In this document: piece by piece, positions 1 to 8,358 of the stretch
Numbering within the stretch: position 1 is the first letter of the stretch
How the letters are laid out: each line of letters starts with the position of its first letter
Assembly: GCA_038230515.1 (NCBI GenBank)
Contig: JBBRND010000030.1
Span: 1 to 49,328 of the forward strand
Reading direction: 5' to 3'
Source: JAPLDB01 sp038230515
GTDB taxonomy: Bacteria; Bacteroidota; Bacteroidia; AKYH767-A; 2013-40CM-41-45
DNA: 49,328 nucleotides
The notes under the pieces: generated by a model
The model's input: the letters and a program-made list of their open reading frames with translations, nothing else
Told to the model about the DNA's origin: nothing
Database searches by the model: none
Position numbers and translations under genes: made by a program

Positions 1-120
1 AAATATTTCGCAACTTATTATTTTTTTTAAAAAATCACTTATTTTTCTTGCCTAACTTGTTTCGTAATCCCCCCAACAAAATATGGTTGCCTAAAAAAGT
101 TCGGCATGACACTAAAAAAA

Positions 121-825
121 TTATGCCTCCACTGCCTGCTTCACCCACTCAAGTGCGATCGTCATTTGCTCTTTCTCGTTAAGATCAGAATTGTCCAGCA
201 CGATTGCATCCTCTGCCTGACGTAGTGGACTTTCAGTGCGATGCGTGTCCTGGTCATCCCGGCTTTCTATGTTGCGGTGCACTTCGTCCATCGTAAGCAT
301 ATATCCTTTTGCAGTAAGTTCATCGAAACGTCTTTTTACGCGTACATCATTTTGTGCGGTCATAAAAATTTTCAGCTCCGCATTTGGAAAAACTGTTGTG
401 CCAATATCTCGCCCGTCCATTACAATTCCTTTGTGCCCCCCATAAAATTGTTGTTTCTCCACCATTCTTTTTCTGATGGCAGCAATCGCGCTCACAGGAC
501 TAACAAGATCAGAAATTTTCATCTCCCTTACTTCGTGATCAACGTTTATTCCGTTGAGAAAAATTTCAGAAAGTTTTGTTTCAGGGTTTATATGAAAAGT
601 AACTTTTATTTCATTCAGAAATTCCTGCAACTGCTTTTCATCCATAGTATTTAGCTGATCGACAGAATATTTTTTATGCAGCATAAATAATGTTACTGCT
701 CGATACATGGCACCAGAATCAATATAATTGTAGTGAAGATGTTTTGCAATCGCTTTCGCCAACGTACTCTTTCCGCAGGATGAGTAGCCGTCAATGGCAA
801 CAATTATTTTTTTCTGATCATTCAT
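121..825 (-). CDS. cmk: Cytidylate kinase
   Basis: The product phosphorylates CMP and dCMP with ATP in the cytoplasm, for pyrimidine nucleotide supply. The 234-residue length is normal for the family. A P-loop is seen at residues 13-21 (GYSSCGKST), followed by the substrate-binding DSGAMYRA stretch at about 37-44, and the family motif DGRDIGT at 137-143. The region RNIESRDDQDTHR near residues 184-196 corresponds to the LID and its arginines. The ATG start lies directly before the P-loop strand, as expected. The gene follows the MORN-repeat gene on the same strand with only a 14-nt gap, so the two are probably co-transcribed. Function is recognised from the motifs; co-transcription is inferred. 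Confidence 0.96.
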   Translation of the reverse strand: MNDQKKIIVAIDGYSSCGKSTLAKAIAKHLHYNYIDSGAMYRAVTLFMLHKKYSVDQLNTMDEKQLQEFLNEIKVTFHINPETKLSEIFLNGINVDHEVREMKISDLVSPVSAIAAIRKRMVEKQQFYGGHKGIVMDGRDIGTTVFPNAELKIFMTAQNDVRVKRRFDELTAKGYMLTMDEVHRNIESRDDQDTHRTESPLRQAEDAIVLDNSDLNEKEQMTIALEWVKQAVEA

Positions 826-839
826 TTAAACTCTGCTTT

Positions 840-1487
840 TCAATGTTCTCTCTCGCGAACTGTTCCATCCATATTATAGTGGGTCCACTCTCCGGTTTTA
901 TTGCCGTCAAAGTATTGCCCGTCTGTTTGTAATTTACCGTTCGGAAAATATTCCTTGAACGGACCATTTGCTTTTCCATCACGAAATGCTTTTTCACTTT
1001 CTGTTTTTCCGTCACTGTAATAAGTGGTTGTAATACCGGTGCGGAAACCATTCTTGCGCACTTTTTTGTTTTTGTAATACCATGTGTATTCGAGCAACAA
1101 TTGGTCACCGTATTCACTCTTATCTTCACTCCATGTACCTTCAAATTCTTTTTCGCCTGACGAAAACCACCAATGTTCATCAAACATTTGATTACCTCTG
1201 TAAATACACTCACGAACTTTATTTCCTTTCTCATTTTTCACTGTCAGCTTGCCGTTGGGCTTATCGTTCGTTGAATAAAAGAAACTCTGAAAATCGTTGT
1301 TTCCTATTTTCAGTGAATCGTAGCCAGCAATGGTAATTTCAAATTCACCGGGATGAACTTCAGTCCAGTGAAATAGCTTGAAGAAATCTTTTTGAGAAGT
1401 ATCGGTTTCAGAAACCGATGAAGTATCCTGCCCAAAAATAGTTGCAGAGACAAACAAAAGAAATACGAGTTGGCTTATCAACTTCAT
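840..1487 (-). CDS. Secreted MORN-repeat (YwqK-like) protein
   Basis: The product starts with a signal peptide (MKLISQLVFLLFVSATIFGQ) and is about 215 residues long. The C-terminal half is a run of MORN-type beta-hairpins: YYSDGKTESEKAFRDGK, GPFKEYFPNGKLQTDG and GEWTHYNMDGTV. Such repeats are found in the so-called YwqK antitoxin family, but in Bacteroidota they are common in exported proteins of unknown role. An in-frame ATG exists 30 nt upstream at 1517, but it would place extra residues before a perfect signal peptide, and the TATTTTTG promoter element lies at 1492-1499, between the two ATGs. I therefore start at 1487. The leader would then be nearly absent. No function is assigned. Confidence 0.8.
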   Translation of the reverse strand: MKLISQLVFLLFVSATIFGQDTSSVSETDTSQKDFFKLFHWTEVHPGEFEITIAGYDSLKIGNNDFQSFFYSTNDKPNGKLTVKNEKGNKVRECIYRGNQMFDEHWWFSSGEKEFEGTWSEDKSEYGDQLLLEYTWYYKNKKVRKNGFRTGITTTYYSDGKTESEKAFRDGKANGPFKEYFPNGKLQTDGQYFDGNKTGEWTHYNMDGTVREREH

Positions 1488-1491
1488 GCGA

Positions 1492-1499
1492 CAAAAATA
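1492..1499 (-). promoter_or_regulatory. Promoter -7 element for the MORN gene
   Basis: On the minus strand the sequence reads TATTTTTG, an exact match to the Bacteroidota sigma-A element TAnnTTTG. Only 4 nt separate it from the ATG at 1487, so the mRNA would be leaderless or start within the first codon. No clear -33 TTTG is seen. Confidence 0.55.
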
Positions 1500-1530
1500 G
1501 AAATTGAATTTTACCATTCATGAATACCTG

Positions 1531-1538
1531 TATGTTTG
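1531..1538 (+). promoter_or_regulatory. Promoter -7 element for the inositol phosphatase gene
   Basis: The sequence TATGTTTG matches TAnnTTTG and lies 16 nt before the ATG at 1555. A TTG at 1504-1506 is a weak -33 candidate. It is divergent from the promoter at 1492-1499, so the two genes share a 67-nt control region. Confidence 0.65.
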
Positions 1539-1554
1539 CAGAAAATAATCCGAA

Positions 1555-2355
1555 ATGAATCTTGAAAAACTTTGCGCTGACGTTTGCACCATTGTAAAAG
1601 AAGCAGGAAATTTTATACGTGAAGAAAGAAAAACCTTTTCCCAATCGGCAGTTGAATACAAAGGACTTAACGACATGGTTTCTTACGTTGACAAAACTGC
1701 TGAACAAAAATTAGTAGAAGGATTTCAAAAACTTCTTCCTGACTCGGGTTTTATCACGGAAGAAAACACCATAAATACGAAGAGCGCTGACTATAACTGG
1801 ATTATTGATCCGCTGGATGGCACGACAAATTTTGTACACGGAGTTCCGTGTTTCTGCGTAAGTGTTGCATTGATGCTTCAGGAACAATTGATTCTTGGTG
1901 TCGTGTATGAAATAAATCTTGAAGAATGTTTTTATGCTTTTCAAAACGGTGGTGCTTACCTGAATGGAAAAAGAATTTTGGTTTCAGAAATTAAAGAGCT
2001 GAAACAATCTTTGCTTGCAACGGGTTTCCCGTATTCAAACTACAACCGCATGAAGCCCTACATGGAAGTTTTCGACCACTGCATGTACAACACGCATGGC
2101 TTGAGAAGGTTGGGAAGTGCAGCCGTTGATCTCGCCTATGTTGCCTGCGGGCGCTTTGAAGGTTTTTATGAATACGGATTGAATGCCTGGGATGTGGCAG
2201 CAGGTGCATTCATTGTTTCAGAGGCGGGGGGAATTGTTTCTGATTTTTCAGGGGGCAGCAATTACGTTTTCGGAAAAGAAATAATAGCAACCAACTCAAC
2301 TATTTTTCAGGAATTTCTGGGGGTAGTGAAAGAAAAGTTTACAACTTCTCGTTAA
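1555..2355 (+). CDS. suhB: Inositol monophosphatase family protein
   Basis: The 266-residue cytoplasmic protein belongs to the Mg-dependent FIG superfamily that hydrolyses inositol-1-phosphate and related sugar phosphates. The metal-binding residues are in place: ITEEN at about 67-71 (E69, E70), IDPLDGTTNFVHG from about residue 84 (D85, D88) and AWDVAAGAFIVSEAGG from 211 (W212, D213). All catalytic residues seem intact, so it is expected to be active. The physiological substrate cannot be told from the sequence, and the suhB symbol is by family only. Its last 17 nt overlap the 3' end of the convergent LysM gene. It is probably transcribed alone from the promoter at 1531. Confidence 0.9.
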   Translation: MNLEKLCADVCTIVKEAGNFIREERKTFSQSAVEYKGLNDMVSYVDKTAEQKLVEGFQKLLPDSGFITEENTINTKSADYNWIIDPLDGTTNFVHGVPCFCVSVALMLQEQLILGVVYEINLEECFYAFQNGGAYLNGKRILVSEIKELKQSLLATGFPYSNYNRMKPYMEVFDHCMYNTHGLRRLGSAAVDLAYVACGRFEGFYEYGLNAWDVAAGAFIVSEAGGIVSDFSGGSNYVFGKEIIATNSTIFQEFLGVVKEKFTTSR

Positions 2356-3235
2356 CACCGTAATTTAACTCTGACTGAAATCTCAAGTCATGCACTCCGA
2401 GTTTCTCTGCTGAAGCTTTTGAAATTTTAATGATAAGATCAGTGTTATCACCCGTGTCCGGAAGCACCCCAACTACTTTTACAAAAACATATTTATTATT
2501 CATTTTATTTATCACCTTAATAATGGTTCCGACAGAAGCGGTTCGATGGAGCGCATAATATTTATTTGGGTTCACATCATCATCACGAATCCAGGCAGCC
2601 ACTCCAACCTCATTAACTTCTTTTCTTCCTTTGACAATATTTTCAGGCAATGCTTTAGTTTTACCAGCAGCACTGGTTTTTACTGAGGTTGTTTTTGCAA
2701 TCACCATCGTAGTATCCTGCTTTTGCTCAACGGCTGTCTTAATTATTTTAGTTTGCATCAGCTCATGTTCCATTTTTGAATCTTTGGTTTTGTAACCCAC
2801 GATCAAACATTGTCCCTTTTTTAAACTCTTTGCTGAAAGTTTATTCCATTTTTTGATGCTGTCAACCGAAGTTTCAAACTTTTTCGCTATTGAGAAAAGT
2901 GTCTCTCCTCCTTCTACATTGTGTAATTGCTCACCATTCTGAATAGTATTTTTTCCGAAATGAGGATCGTTGGATTTCAACCTGTCCGTGGGAATCAAAA
3001 TTGTTCTTCCGGGAATTAATTTGTCAGAGGAATCTTTATTCGCCAGTCGCAATTCAGCATACGAAATTCCATGTTCGCGGGCAATGCTGTACCATCCCTC
3101 TGAACTTTCAACGCGATGAATGACATACCTTTTGCCTCCGATAGTTTTTGTTCCGACAGAATCGGGCAAGGCACAAATAGCCGAATTTATTGCGCCCACT
3201 AAAAATAAAACAAACAACAGGGATTTTTTTCTCAT
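2339..3235 (-). CDS. LysM and double-psi beta-barrel (RlpA-like) secreted protein
   Basis: The protein has a signal peptide (MRKKSLLFVLFLVGAINSAIC), two LysM modules (about residues 40-85, YVIHRVESSEGWYSIAREHG; and about 105-150, NVEGGETLFSIAKKFETSVD), a Ser/Thr/Lys linker, and a C-terminal barrel with ALHRTASVGTIIKVINKMNN typical of RlpA-like folds. LysM binds peptidoglycan, so the product is likely a periplasmic wall-binding protein; enzymatic activity is not established. The longest ORF starts at 3247, but the promoter TAGTTTTG at 3255-3262 and the signal peptide favour the ATG at 3235. The 3' end overlaps the convergent phosphatase gene by 17 nt. Confidence 0.85.
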   Translation of the reverse strand: MRKKSLLFVLFLVGAINSAICALPDSVGTKTIGGKRYVIHRVESSEGWYSIAREHGISYAELRLANKDSSDKLIPGRTILIPTDRLKSNDPHFGKNTIQNGEQLHNVEGGETLFSIAKKFETSVDSIKKWNKLSAKSLKKGQCLIVGYKTKDSKMEHELMQTKIIKTAVEQKQDTTMVIAKTTSVKTSAAGKTKALPENIVKGRKEVNEVGVAAWIRDDDVNPNKYYALHRTASVGTIIKVINKMNNKYVFVKVVGVLPDTGDNTDLIIKISKASAEKLGVHDLRFQSELNYGVNEKL

Positions 3236-3254
3236 ATAATTTTCCAATGCCCCG

Positions 3255-3262
3255 CAAAACTA
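3255..3262 (-). promoter_or_regulatory. Promoter -7 element for the LysM gene
   Basis: On the minus strand it reads TAGTTTTG, an exact TAnnTTTG match, 19 nt before the ATG at 3235. This spacing supports that start over the one at 3247. Confidence 0.6.
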
Positions 3263-3352
3263 TGCCAAACCTGTAAAGAAGGCAGAAGGAATGTAAATCT
3301 GAATAAACAGATTTATGAACAAAAATGCTCCTAAAGAAAAATACAGTGCTTC

Positions 3353-4138
3353 CTAATACTGCAACCTGAAATGCTGCTTTTGCTGGGCTTCCTTAAAAAA
3401 AATTATTCCAATTGAATAGAGATCAATTGTCAAGGTGACGGAAGGATGTTTTTTTATTTCTTTCCATGCCTCTGCCATTTCGCTGCTCCAATAAATATCA
3501 TCGAATACAAAAACAGAATCGCTATGTTGCAATTTCAGGCATTGATTGAAATAATCGAGTGTTGGTTGTTTCCGGTGGTTGCCATCGAAGTAAGCAAAAT
3601 CCAGTTTTGTGAAATAAGAAAGTGCTTGCGGCAAACTTTTTGAAAACTCGCCAATTATTTGAGTAATGTTGTTTGCCTTTGCATTCTCAAAATTTTTATT
3701 TGCAATCCCGGCTATGTTCGGACAGCCCTCAATGGTTACCACTTGTGATTTACTATCACATGAAGAAAGATAAAGCGATGACACTCCAAGTGATGTTCCG
3801 ATTTCAAGAATAGTGGAAGGGTGAAAATAATTTACGAGTCGAAATAAAAGTTGCCCGTATTTTTGAGATTTCACATAATTGCGGGCAATAAAAGACAATG
3901 ACAACATACGTTGATTTTTCTCTTCTCCTCCTGTTCCGAAATCAAGTACCGGAATTTTCTCATTCGATAAAATCATTTTTGAACGAACTGCTTCTATTTT
4001 TTCAAAAGCATAAAAAGGATTTCTACTCGTAATCACATTCGTAAAAAGATCATACACCAAAGGCGAATGAATATCATGCTCATTGCCTGACAGAAATCTG
4101 TACTTCAGAAATTCCTTTGCCCGAAAAAGTTGATGCAT
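3353..4138 (-). CDS. Class I SAM-dependent methyltransferase
   Basis: The 261-residue soluble protein carries the Rossmann methyltransferase signature: ILEIGTSLGVSSLYLSS (motif I, from about residue 110), VVTIEGCPNIAGIANKNF (motif II acidic loop) and LDFAYFDGNHRKQPTLDYF followed by VFVFDDIYWSSEM. The order resembles the O-methyltransferase family 3 / catechol-type fold. The N-terminal part (KYRFLSGNEHDIHSPLVYDL) is a signature I associate with Bacteroidota homologues. The substrate is unknown. It stands alone between a convergent-side gap and a divergent one; no exact TAnnTTTG element was found upstream. Confidence 0.85.
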   Translation of the reverse strand: MHQLFRAKEFLKYRFLSGNEHDIHSPLVYDLFTNVITSRNPFYAFEKIEAVRSKMILSNEKIPVLDFGTGGEEKNQRMLSLSFIARNYVKSQKYGQLLFRLVNYFHPSTILEIGTSLGVSSLYLSSCDSKSQVVTIEGCPNIAGIANKNFENAKANNITQIIGEFSKSLPQALSYFTKLDFAYFDGNHRKQPTLDYFNQCLKLQHSDSVFVFDDIYWSSEMAEAWKEIKKHPSVTLTIDLYSIGIIFFKEAQQKQHFRLQY

Positions 4139-4280
4139 CAGCGGGTGAAGATAGTTACCTAGTGGTACAAAGTATTATTTTGGGTTGAATAAAGACAAGG
4201 CAACTTAAAAAAATCATTCTATTTCAGAAAGAGAAATATGAAATGAAATAACAGATACCCGACAAGGATAACTTTTTTAA

Positions 4281-4288
4281 TACTTTTG
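4281..4288 (+). promoter_or_regulatory. Promoter -7 element for eno
   Basis: TACTTTTG matches TAnnTTTG and lies 25 nt upstream of the enolase ATG. The -33 box is not obvious. Confidence 0.65.
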
Positions 4289-4313
4289 CGCGGCAAAAAA
4301 ATATCAGCGATTC

Positions 4314-5606
4314 ATGAGTGCAATTTCAACCATTAAAGCAAGACAGATTCTTGATTCAAGAGGAAACCCAACGATTGAAGTGGATGTGACGGCAGTAAGC
4401 GGTGCATTCGGCAGAGCAGCTGTTCCATCCGGTGCTTCCACGGGTGTGCACGAAGCGGTTGAACTCAGGGATGGAGACAAAACAAAATATCTTGGTAAAG
4501 GAGTACTGAAGGCAGTTGAAAATGTAAATTCAGAAATTATTCAAAAGCTAAAAGGAGCAGAGATAACCGAGCAAACAAAGATTGATCAAACCATGATTGA
4601 TCTTGATGGCACAGAGAATAAATCGCGGCTCGGAGCAAATGCAATTCTCGGGGTTTCACTTGCCTCTGCGAAAGCAGCAGCAGCAGAAACAAAAAAAACT
4701 TTATTCAATTATGTTGGTGGCGATAATGCAAACCTACTTCCCGTTCCGATGCTCAACATTCTGAATGGTGGTGTACATGCTGATAACGGAATTGACTTCC
4801 AGGAATTCATGATCATGCCGCTTGGCGCTTCAACTTTTTCTGAGTCATTGAGAATGGGCGTGGAAGTTTTTCATCACCTTAAAACTGTGTTGAAGAAAAA
4901 AGGACTGAGTACAAACGTAGGTGATGAAGGCGGCTTTGCTCCGAATCTGAAATCGAATGAAGAGGCAATTCAATGCGTGATGGAAGCAATTGGAGCAGCG
5001 GGATACACAGCAGGCAAAGATATTTTCATTGCGATGGATGCTGCATCGTCTGAATTTTATGATGCAGAAAAAAAGAAATACGTTTTCAAAAAATCAACCG
5101 GTGATGAAATGACTTCAGAGGAGTTGGCAAACTTCTGGGCTGAGTGGGCAAAAAAATATCCTATCGTTTCCATTGAAGACGGCATGGCTGAAGATGATTG
5201 GGATGGATGGAAAAAACTTTCTGACCTTGTAGGAAATAAGATTCAACTTGTGGGTGATGATCTTTTCGTTACCAATGTGAAACGTTTAAAACAGGGAATT
5301 GAAAAGGGAATTGCAAACTCAATTCTCATAAAAGTAAATCAAATAGGAACCTTGACTGAAACCATTGCAGCCGTGAACATGGCTCACAACAACGGTTATA
5401 CAAGTGTTATGAGCCATCGCTCCGGAGAAACGGAGGACAGCACTATAGCCGATCTTGCAGTTGCATTAAATTGCGGACAGATAAAAACGGGCTCTGCTTC
5501 AAGGAGTGACAGAGTTGCTAAATACAATCAATTGATTCGTATCGAGGAAGCACTTGGAAACAAATCCACATTTGGAGGAAACGGTTTTAAGTTTTTACAT
5601 TTATAA
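4314..5606 (+). CDS. eno: Enolase
   Basis: This 430-residue glycolytic enzyme interconverts 2-phosphoglycerate and phosphoenolpyruvate. All active-site residues can be placed: E205 in GDEGGFAPN, Mg ligands D241, E288 and D315, catalytic base K340, and the loop H368-R369-S370 in SHRSGETEDST. Length and sequence are those of a standard bacterial enolase, and the N-terminus (STIKARQILDSRGNPTIEVD) confirms the start. The gene has its own promoter at 4281. It is followed on the same strand by a small membrane-protein gene 78 nt downstream. Confidence 0.98.
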   Translation: MSAISTIKARQILDSRGNPTIEVDVTAVSGAFGRAAVPSGASTGVHEAVELRDGDKTKYLGKGVLKAVENVNSEIIQKLKGAEITEQTKIDQTMIDLDGTENKSRLGANAILGVSLASAKAAAAETKKTLFNYVGGDNANLLPVPMLNILNGGVHADNGIDFQEFMIMPLGASTFSESLRMGVEVFHHLKTVLKKKGLSTNVGDEGGFAPNLKSNEEAIQCVMEAIGAAGYTAGKDIFIAMDAASSEFYDAEKKKYVFKKSTGDEMTSEELANFWAEWAKKYPIVSIEDGMAEDDWDGWKKLSDLVGNKIQLVGDDLFVTNVKRLKQGIEKGIANSILIKVNQIGTLTETIAAVNMAHNNGYTSVMSHRSGETEDSTIADLAVALNCGQIKTGSASRSDRVAKYNQLIRIEEALGNKSTFGGNGFKFLHL

Positions 5607-5684
5607 AATAAATTGTTTATTTGTTAAGGTTTTCAATAATCTCGGAATGATTCTTTATTTTAGCACATCATTGTAAAATTAAAA

Positions 5685-5981
5685 ATGGACACGCGAAATA
5701 GTGAGGGAATGTATGCGAAGGATCTTGCGCCTGAGAAGTTGGAGCGTTTGTTGAAGGAAGGTTATACCATCTCCCCTAACAGTGGGCGCTTGCGAAAACG
5801 TATTACCAGTAAACGAAAACGTTCTCCATTATCTAAACGAAAAGTAAAAAAATATACTCGCATTGCTTTATGGACATTGCTTATTCTTGCTTTCATTGTG
5901 AGTTTGGCAATTATACTTCCGGAGATGGCAATTCAGAATAACCCAAGAAACGATTACCAGAAACAACAGATGCGCAGATAA
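5685..5981 (+). CDS. Small single-span membrane protein, unknown
   Basis: The 98-residue protein has three visible parts: a mixed N-terminal region (AKDLAPEKLERLLKEGYTIS), a strongly basic stretch at about 40-60 (rich in K and R, e.g. KRITSKRKRSPLSKRKVKK), and one hydrophobic segment at about 64-84 (ALWTLLILAFIVSLAIILP), then a short polar tail. In many bacteria the gene after eno encodes a DivIC/FtsB-type septum protein; this one has no coiled coil after the membrane segment, so I do not assign that role. The basic block next to the membrane span suggests a cytosolic N-terminus by the positive-inside rule, perhaps binding nucleic acid or phospholipid. Function unknown. Confidence 0.7.
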   Translation: MDTRNSEGMYAKDLAPEKLERLLKEGYTISPNSGRLRKRITSKRKRSPLSKRKVKKYTRIALWTLLILAFIVSLAIILPEMAIQNNPRNDYQKQQMRR

Positions 5982-6031
5982 AAATGCAGAAATCCTTTCA
6001 TGTTACAAACAAATAAATCAACTATATAAAA

Positions 6032-7351
6032 GTGAAGAACGATAAACTAAAAGACAAATTTGCAAAAGTGGCTCTGCCTCTTGCATCAGAGATTAAAGAA
6101 TTTGTGAAGGAAAACGGAAGCCATGTAATCGGCTCGTACACTATTGACCAGGTGTATAGCGGCATGAAAGGAATGATAGGCATGGTTACTGAAACCAGTA
6201 AGCTAGACCCGGATGAGGGAATCCGTTTCCGCGGGTACAGCATTCCCGAACTGCGCGAACAACTTCCGAGGGCGCAGGGCGACACAGAGCCGCTGCCTGA
6301 AGGAATTTTTTATCTCATGCTCATTGGCGAAATGCCTACAGAGGATGATGTGATCAACGTAAGTAATATCTGGGCGCGTAGAAGCAATGTTCCAAAGCAT
6401 GTGTTTGATATGCTGGATGCGTTGCCGCTATCCACGCACCCGATGACTCAATTCACCTGCGCAGTGATGGCGTTGCAAACAGAAAGCGTTTTTGCGTCCT
6501 CTTATAGAAAAGGTCTCAACAAAAAAGATTATTGGGATGCGATGTACGAGGATGTGATGAATCTTATTGCACGCTTGCCACGAGTGGCTGCTTATATTTA
6601 TCGAAGGATTTACAAAGATGGTTTGCACATTGAACCCGATGCAAAATTAGATTGGGCTGCCAACTTTGCCCACATGCTTGGCTTTGACGATAACGATATG
6701 AAACGTCTTATGCGGCTTTATCTCACGCTGCACGTGGATCATGAAGGAGGCAATGTTTCTGCTCACACTACACATCTTGTGGGTTCTGCGCTGAGCGATG
6801 CTTATCTTTCTTTCGCTGCGGGCATGAATGGTTTGGCAGGTCCTCTTCACGGATTGGCAAATCAGGAAATTATTCGCTGGGTTATGGATCTACGAAGTTA
6901 TTATGACGGTGGACTTCCTACTCAGCAGCAAATAAAAGAGTATGTAATGAAGACACTTGATGAAGGAAAAGTAATTCCTGGTTACGGTCATGCAGTGCTT
7001 CGCAAAACCGATCCGAGGTTTCTTGCGCTGATGGACTTTTCAAAAAAATACATGCCTGATGATGAAAATTGCAAAATAGTTCACATGCTGTATGAAGAAA
7101 TTCCACCTATTCTTTCCGGCATTAAGAAGATAAAAAATCCGTGGCCAAATGTAGATGCGCACAGCGGTGCATTGCTGATTCATTACGGATTGGTTGAATA
7201 TGATTTCTACACAGTGCTGTTCGGAGTATCACGTTCGTTGGGTGTGCTTGCTTCATTGTTGTGGGATCGCGCGCTTGGTCATCCGCTGGAAAGACCGGGT
7301 TCGGTTACTACGGAATGGATGAAAAACCAGGTTGCAAAATCTCACGCGTAA
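6032..7351 (+). CDS. gltA: Citrate synthase, mitochondrial-type
   Basis: The protein condenses oxaloacetate and acetyl-CoA to citrate. It is 439 residues long and closely follows the eukaryotic mitochondrial enzyme, not the usual hexameric bacterial GltA: DPDEGIRFRGYSIPE, THPMTQFTCAVMALQTES, GPLHGLANQE, VIPGYGHAVLRKTDPR and NVDAHSGALL. The catalytic triad falls at H273, H320 and D375, almost the numbering used for the animal enzyme. Translation seems to start at GTG; no ATG occurs before the conserved region, and the residues after the GTG (KLKDKFAKVALPLASEIKEF) align with the mature start of the mitochondrial protein. The downstream GPx promoter is embedded around its stop codon. Confidence 0.96.
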   Translation: MKNDKLKDKFAKVALPLASEIKEFVKENGSHVIGSYTIDQVYSGMKGMIGMVTETSKLDPDEGIRFRGYSIPELREQLPRAQGDTEPLPEGIFYLMLIGEMPTEDDVINVSNIWARRSNVPKHVFDMLDALPLSTHPMTQFTCAVMALQTESVFASSYRKGLNKKDYWDAMYEDVMNLIARLPRVAAYIYRRIYKDGLHIEPDAKLDWAANFAHMLGFDDNDMKRLMRLYLTLHVDHEGGNVSAHTTHLVGSALSDAYLSFAAGMNGLAGPLHGLANQEIIRWVMDLRSYYDGGLPTQQQIKEYVMKTLDEGKVIPGYGHAVLRKTDPRFLALMDFSKKYMPDDENCKIVHMLYEEIPPILSGIKKIKNPWPNVDAHSGALLIHYGLVEYDFYTVLFGVSRSLGVLASLLWDRALGHPLERPGSVTTEWMKNQVAKSHA

Positions 7352-7359
7352 TTATGCGT

Positions 7360-7367
7360 TACCTTTG
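7360..7367 (+). promoter_or_regulatory. Promoter -7 element for the GPx-T9SS gene
   Basis: TACCTTTG is an exact TAnnTTTG match, 23 nt before the ATG at 7391. A TTG at 7332-7334, inside the end of gltA, is a possible -33 box. Confidence 0.65.
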
Positions 7368-7390
7368 CACTTATTCCTAAAACAAAAATC

Positions 7391-8218
7391 ATGAAAAAAA
7401 TTTTCGCTCTTGTTGCTATTGTACTTTTTTCTGTTGCAGGATATGCGCAATCCACAGAAACGTTTTATGATTTTTCTGCGCTTACCATTACGCACGACAC
7501 GCTTAACTTGAGCGCATATACCGGTAAAAAAGTGCTGGTTGTAAACACCGCTTCGTTCTGCGGTTTCACTTATGAGTTGAATGACCTTGTTACGCTCGAC
7601 TCCATTTACAGCGGGCCTAACTTCGCCATCATTGGTTTTCCATGCAACGATTTTGGATCGCAAGAACCGTATGATGATTCTACCATTCAAAATCTATACA
7701 GAGGCAGTTACGGAGTTGCTTTTCAGTTGATGCATAAAATTTCCATCATTGCGCCTGACACTGCCGAAGTTTACAAATGGCTACAGGAGCAAAGCCGCAA
7801 CGGAGTGGCTAATGCGCCCGTATCGTGGAACTTTAATAAATTCTGCATTGATGAAGCCGGTCATTGGGTTCGTCATTTTGCATCGGCAACCAACCCGCTA
7901 GATACTGCAATTACCAACTGGATTCTATCTCCCAACACTACAGGTATTGCTTCTCAAACAACTGCAACAGACGTGCAGTTTCTGGGAAACCCTGCATATC
8001 ATCAACTGAATTTTGACATCGTTAATTCTTCTCCGTGCAATTTTAAAGTTGATCTTTTCGACATGCAGGGAAGAAACCTGCAAACTGTTTTTAACGGAAT
8101 GGTGGATGAAAAAAAATCAATCCGCTTTTCTCCGGCAAACCTGAAAACAGGAATTTATTTTATGCATATGCAAAGTGAAAACCTGAACAGGGTTTTCAGG
8201 GTTTGCTATATCAATTAA
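7391..8218 (+). CDS. Secreted glutathione peroxidase-like protein with T9SS sorting domain
   Basis: The 275-residue product has a signal peptide (1-19, ending AGYAQ), a GPx/thioredoxin-fold domain (about 25-178) and a type A T9SS C-terminal domain (about 195-275, with VDLFDMQGRNLQTVF and LKTGIYFMHMQ). The GPx catalytic set is present: C57 in NTASFCGFT, Q91 in FPCNDFGSQEP, and W146-N147 in WNFNKF. The usual resolving cysteine of thioredoxin-dependent GPx is not seen in the expected helix (YRGSYGVAFQLMHKI), so the mechanism may differ. It would reduce peroxides at the cell surface or outside the cell. The gene stands alone with its own promoter; downstream begins the 42-bp repeat array. Confidence 0.9.
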   Translation: MKKIFALVAIVLFSVAGYAQSTETFYDFSALTITHDTLNLSAYTGKKVLVVNTASFCGFTYELNDLVTLDSIYSGPNFAIIGFPCNDFGSQEPYDDSTIQNLYRGSYGVAFQLMHKISIIAPDTAEVYKWLQEQSRNGVANAPVSWNFNKFCIDEAGHWVRHFASATNPLDTAITNWILSPNTTGIASQTTATDVQFLGNPAYHQLNFDIVNSSPCNFKVDLFDMQGRNLQTVFNGMVDEKKSIRFSPANLKTGIYFMHMQSENLNRVFRVCYIN

Positions 8219-8358
8219 GCGGGCTTACATTTTCCAATTACTTTGCAGCGTTTCTTAACAGCGGCATTGTAACGCATTCAATCAATTCTTTGATGATGAA
8301 AAATCGTTGACGGTAATGCTTTATTACCCACAGAAACGCGGAATTTGCTTAAAATTCT
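8219..8358 (+). other. Gap between GPx gene and repeat array
   Basis: I see no gene, strong hairpin or promoter here. Together with the array and the 66 nt after it, it makes a 794-bp gap between two convergent gene ends (8218 and 9013). Confidence 0.5.

Noticed and set aside
1..120. Mobile-element end at the left edge (GTGTCATGCC, similar to TGTGTCGTCC at the right edge)
   Set aside because: The likeness is limited to a few bases and no transposase coding is seen; chance is more likely.
5685..5981. DivIC/FtsB septum protein, expected after eno
   Set aside because: It has a basic block and a membrane span but no following coiled coil, so the family is not supported.
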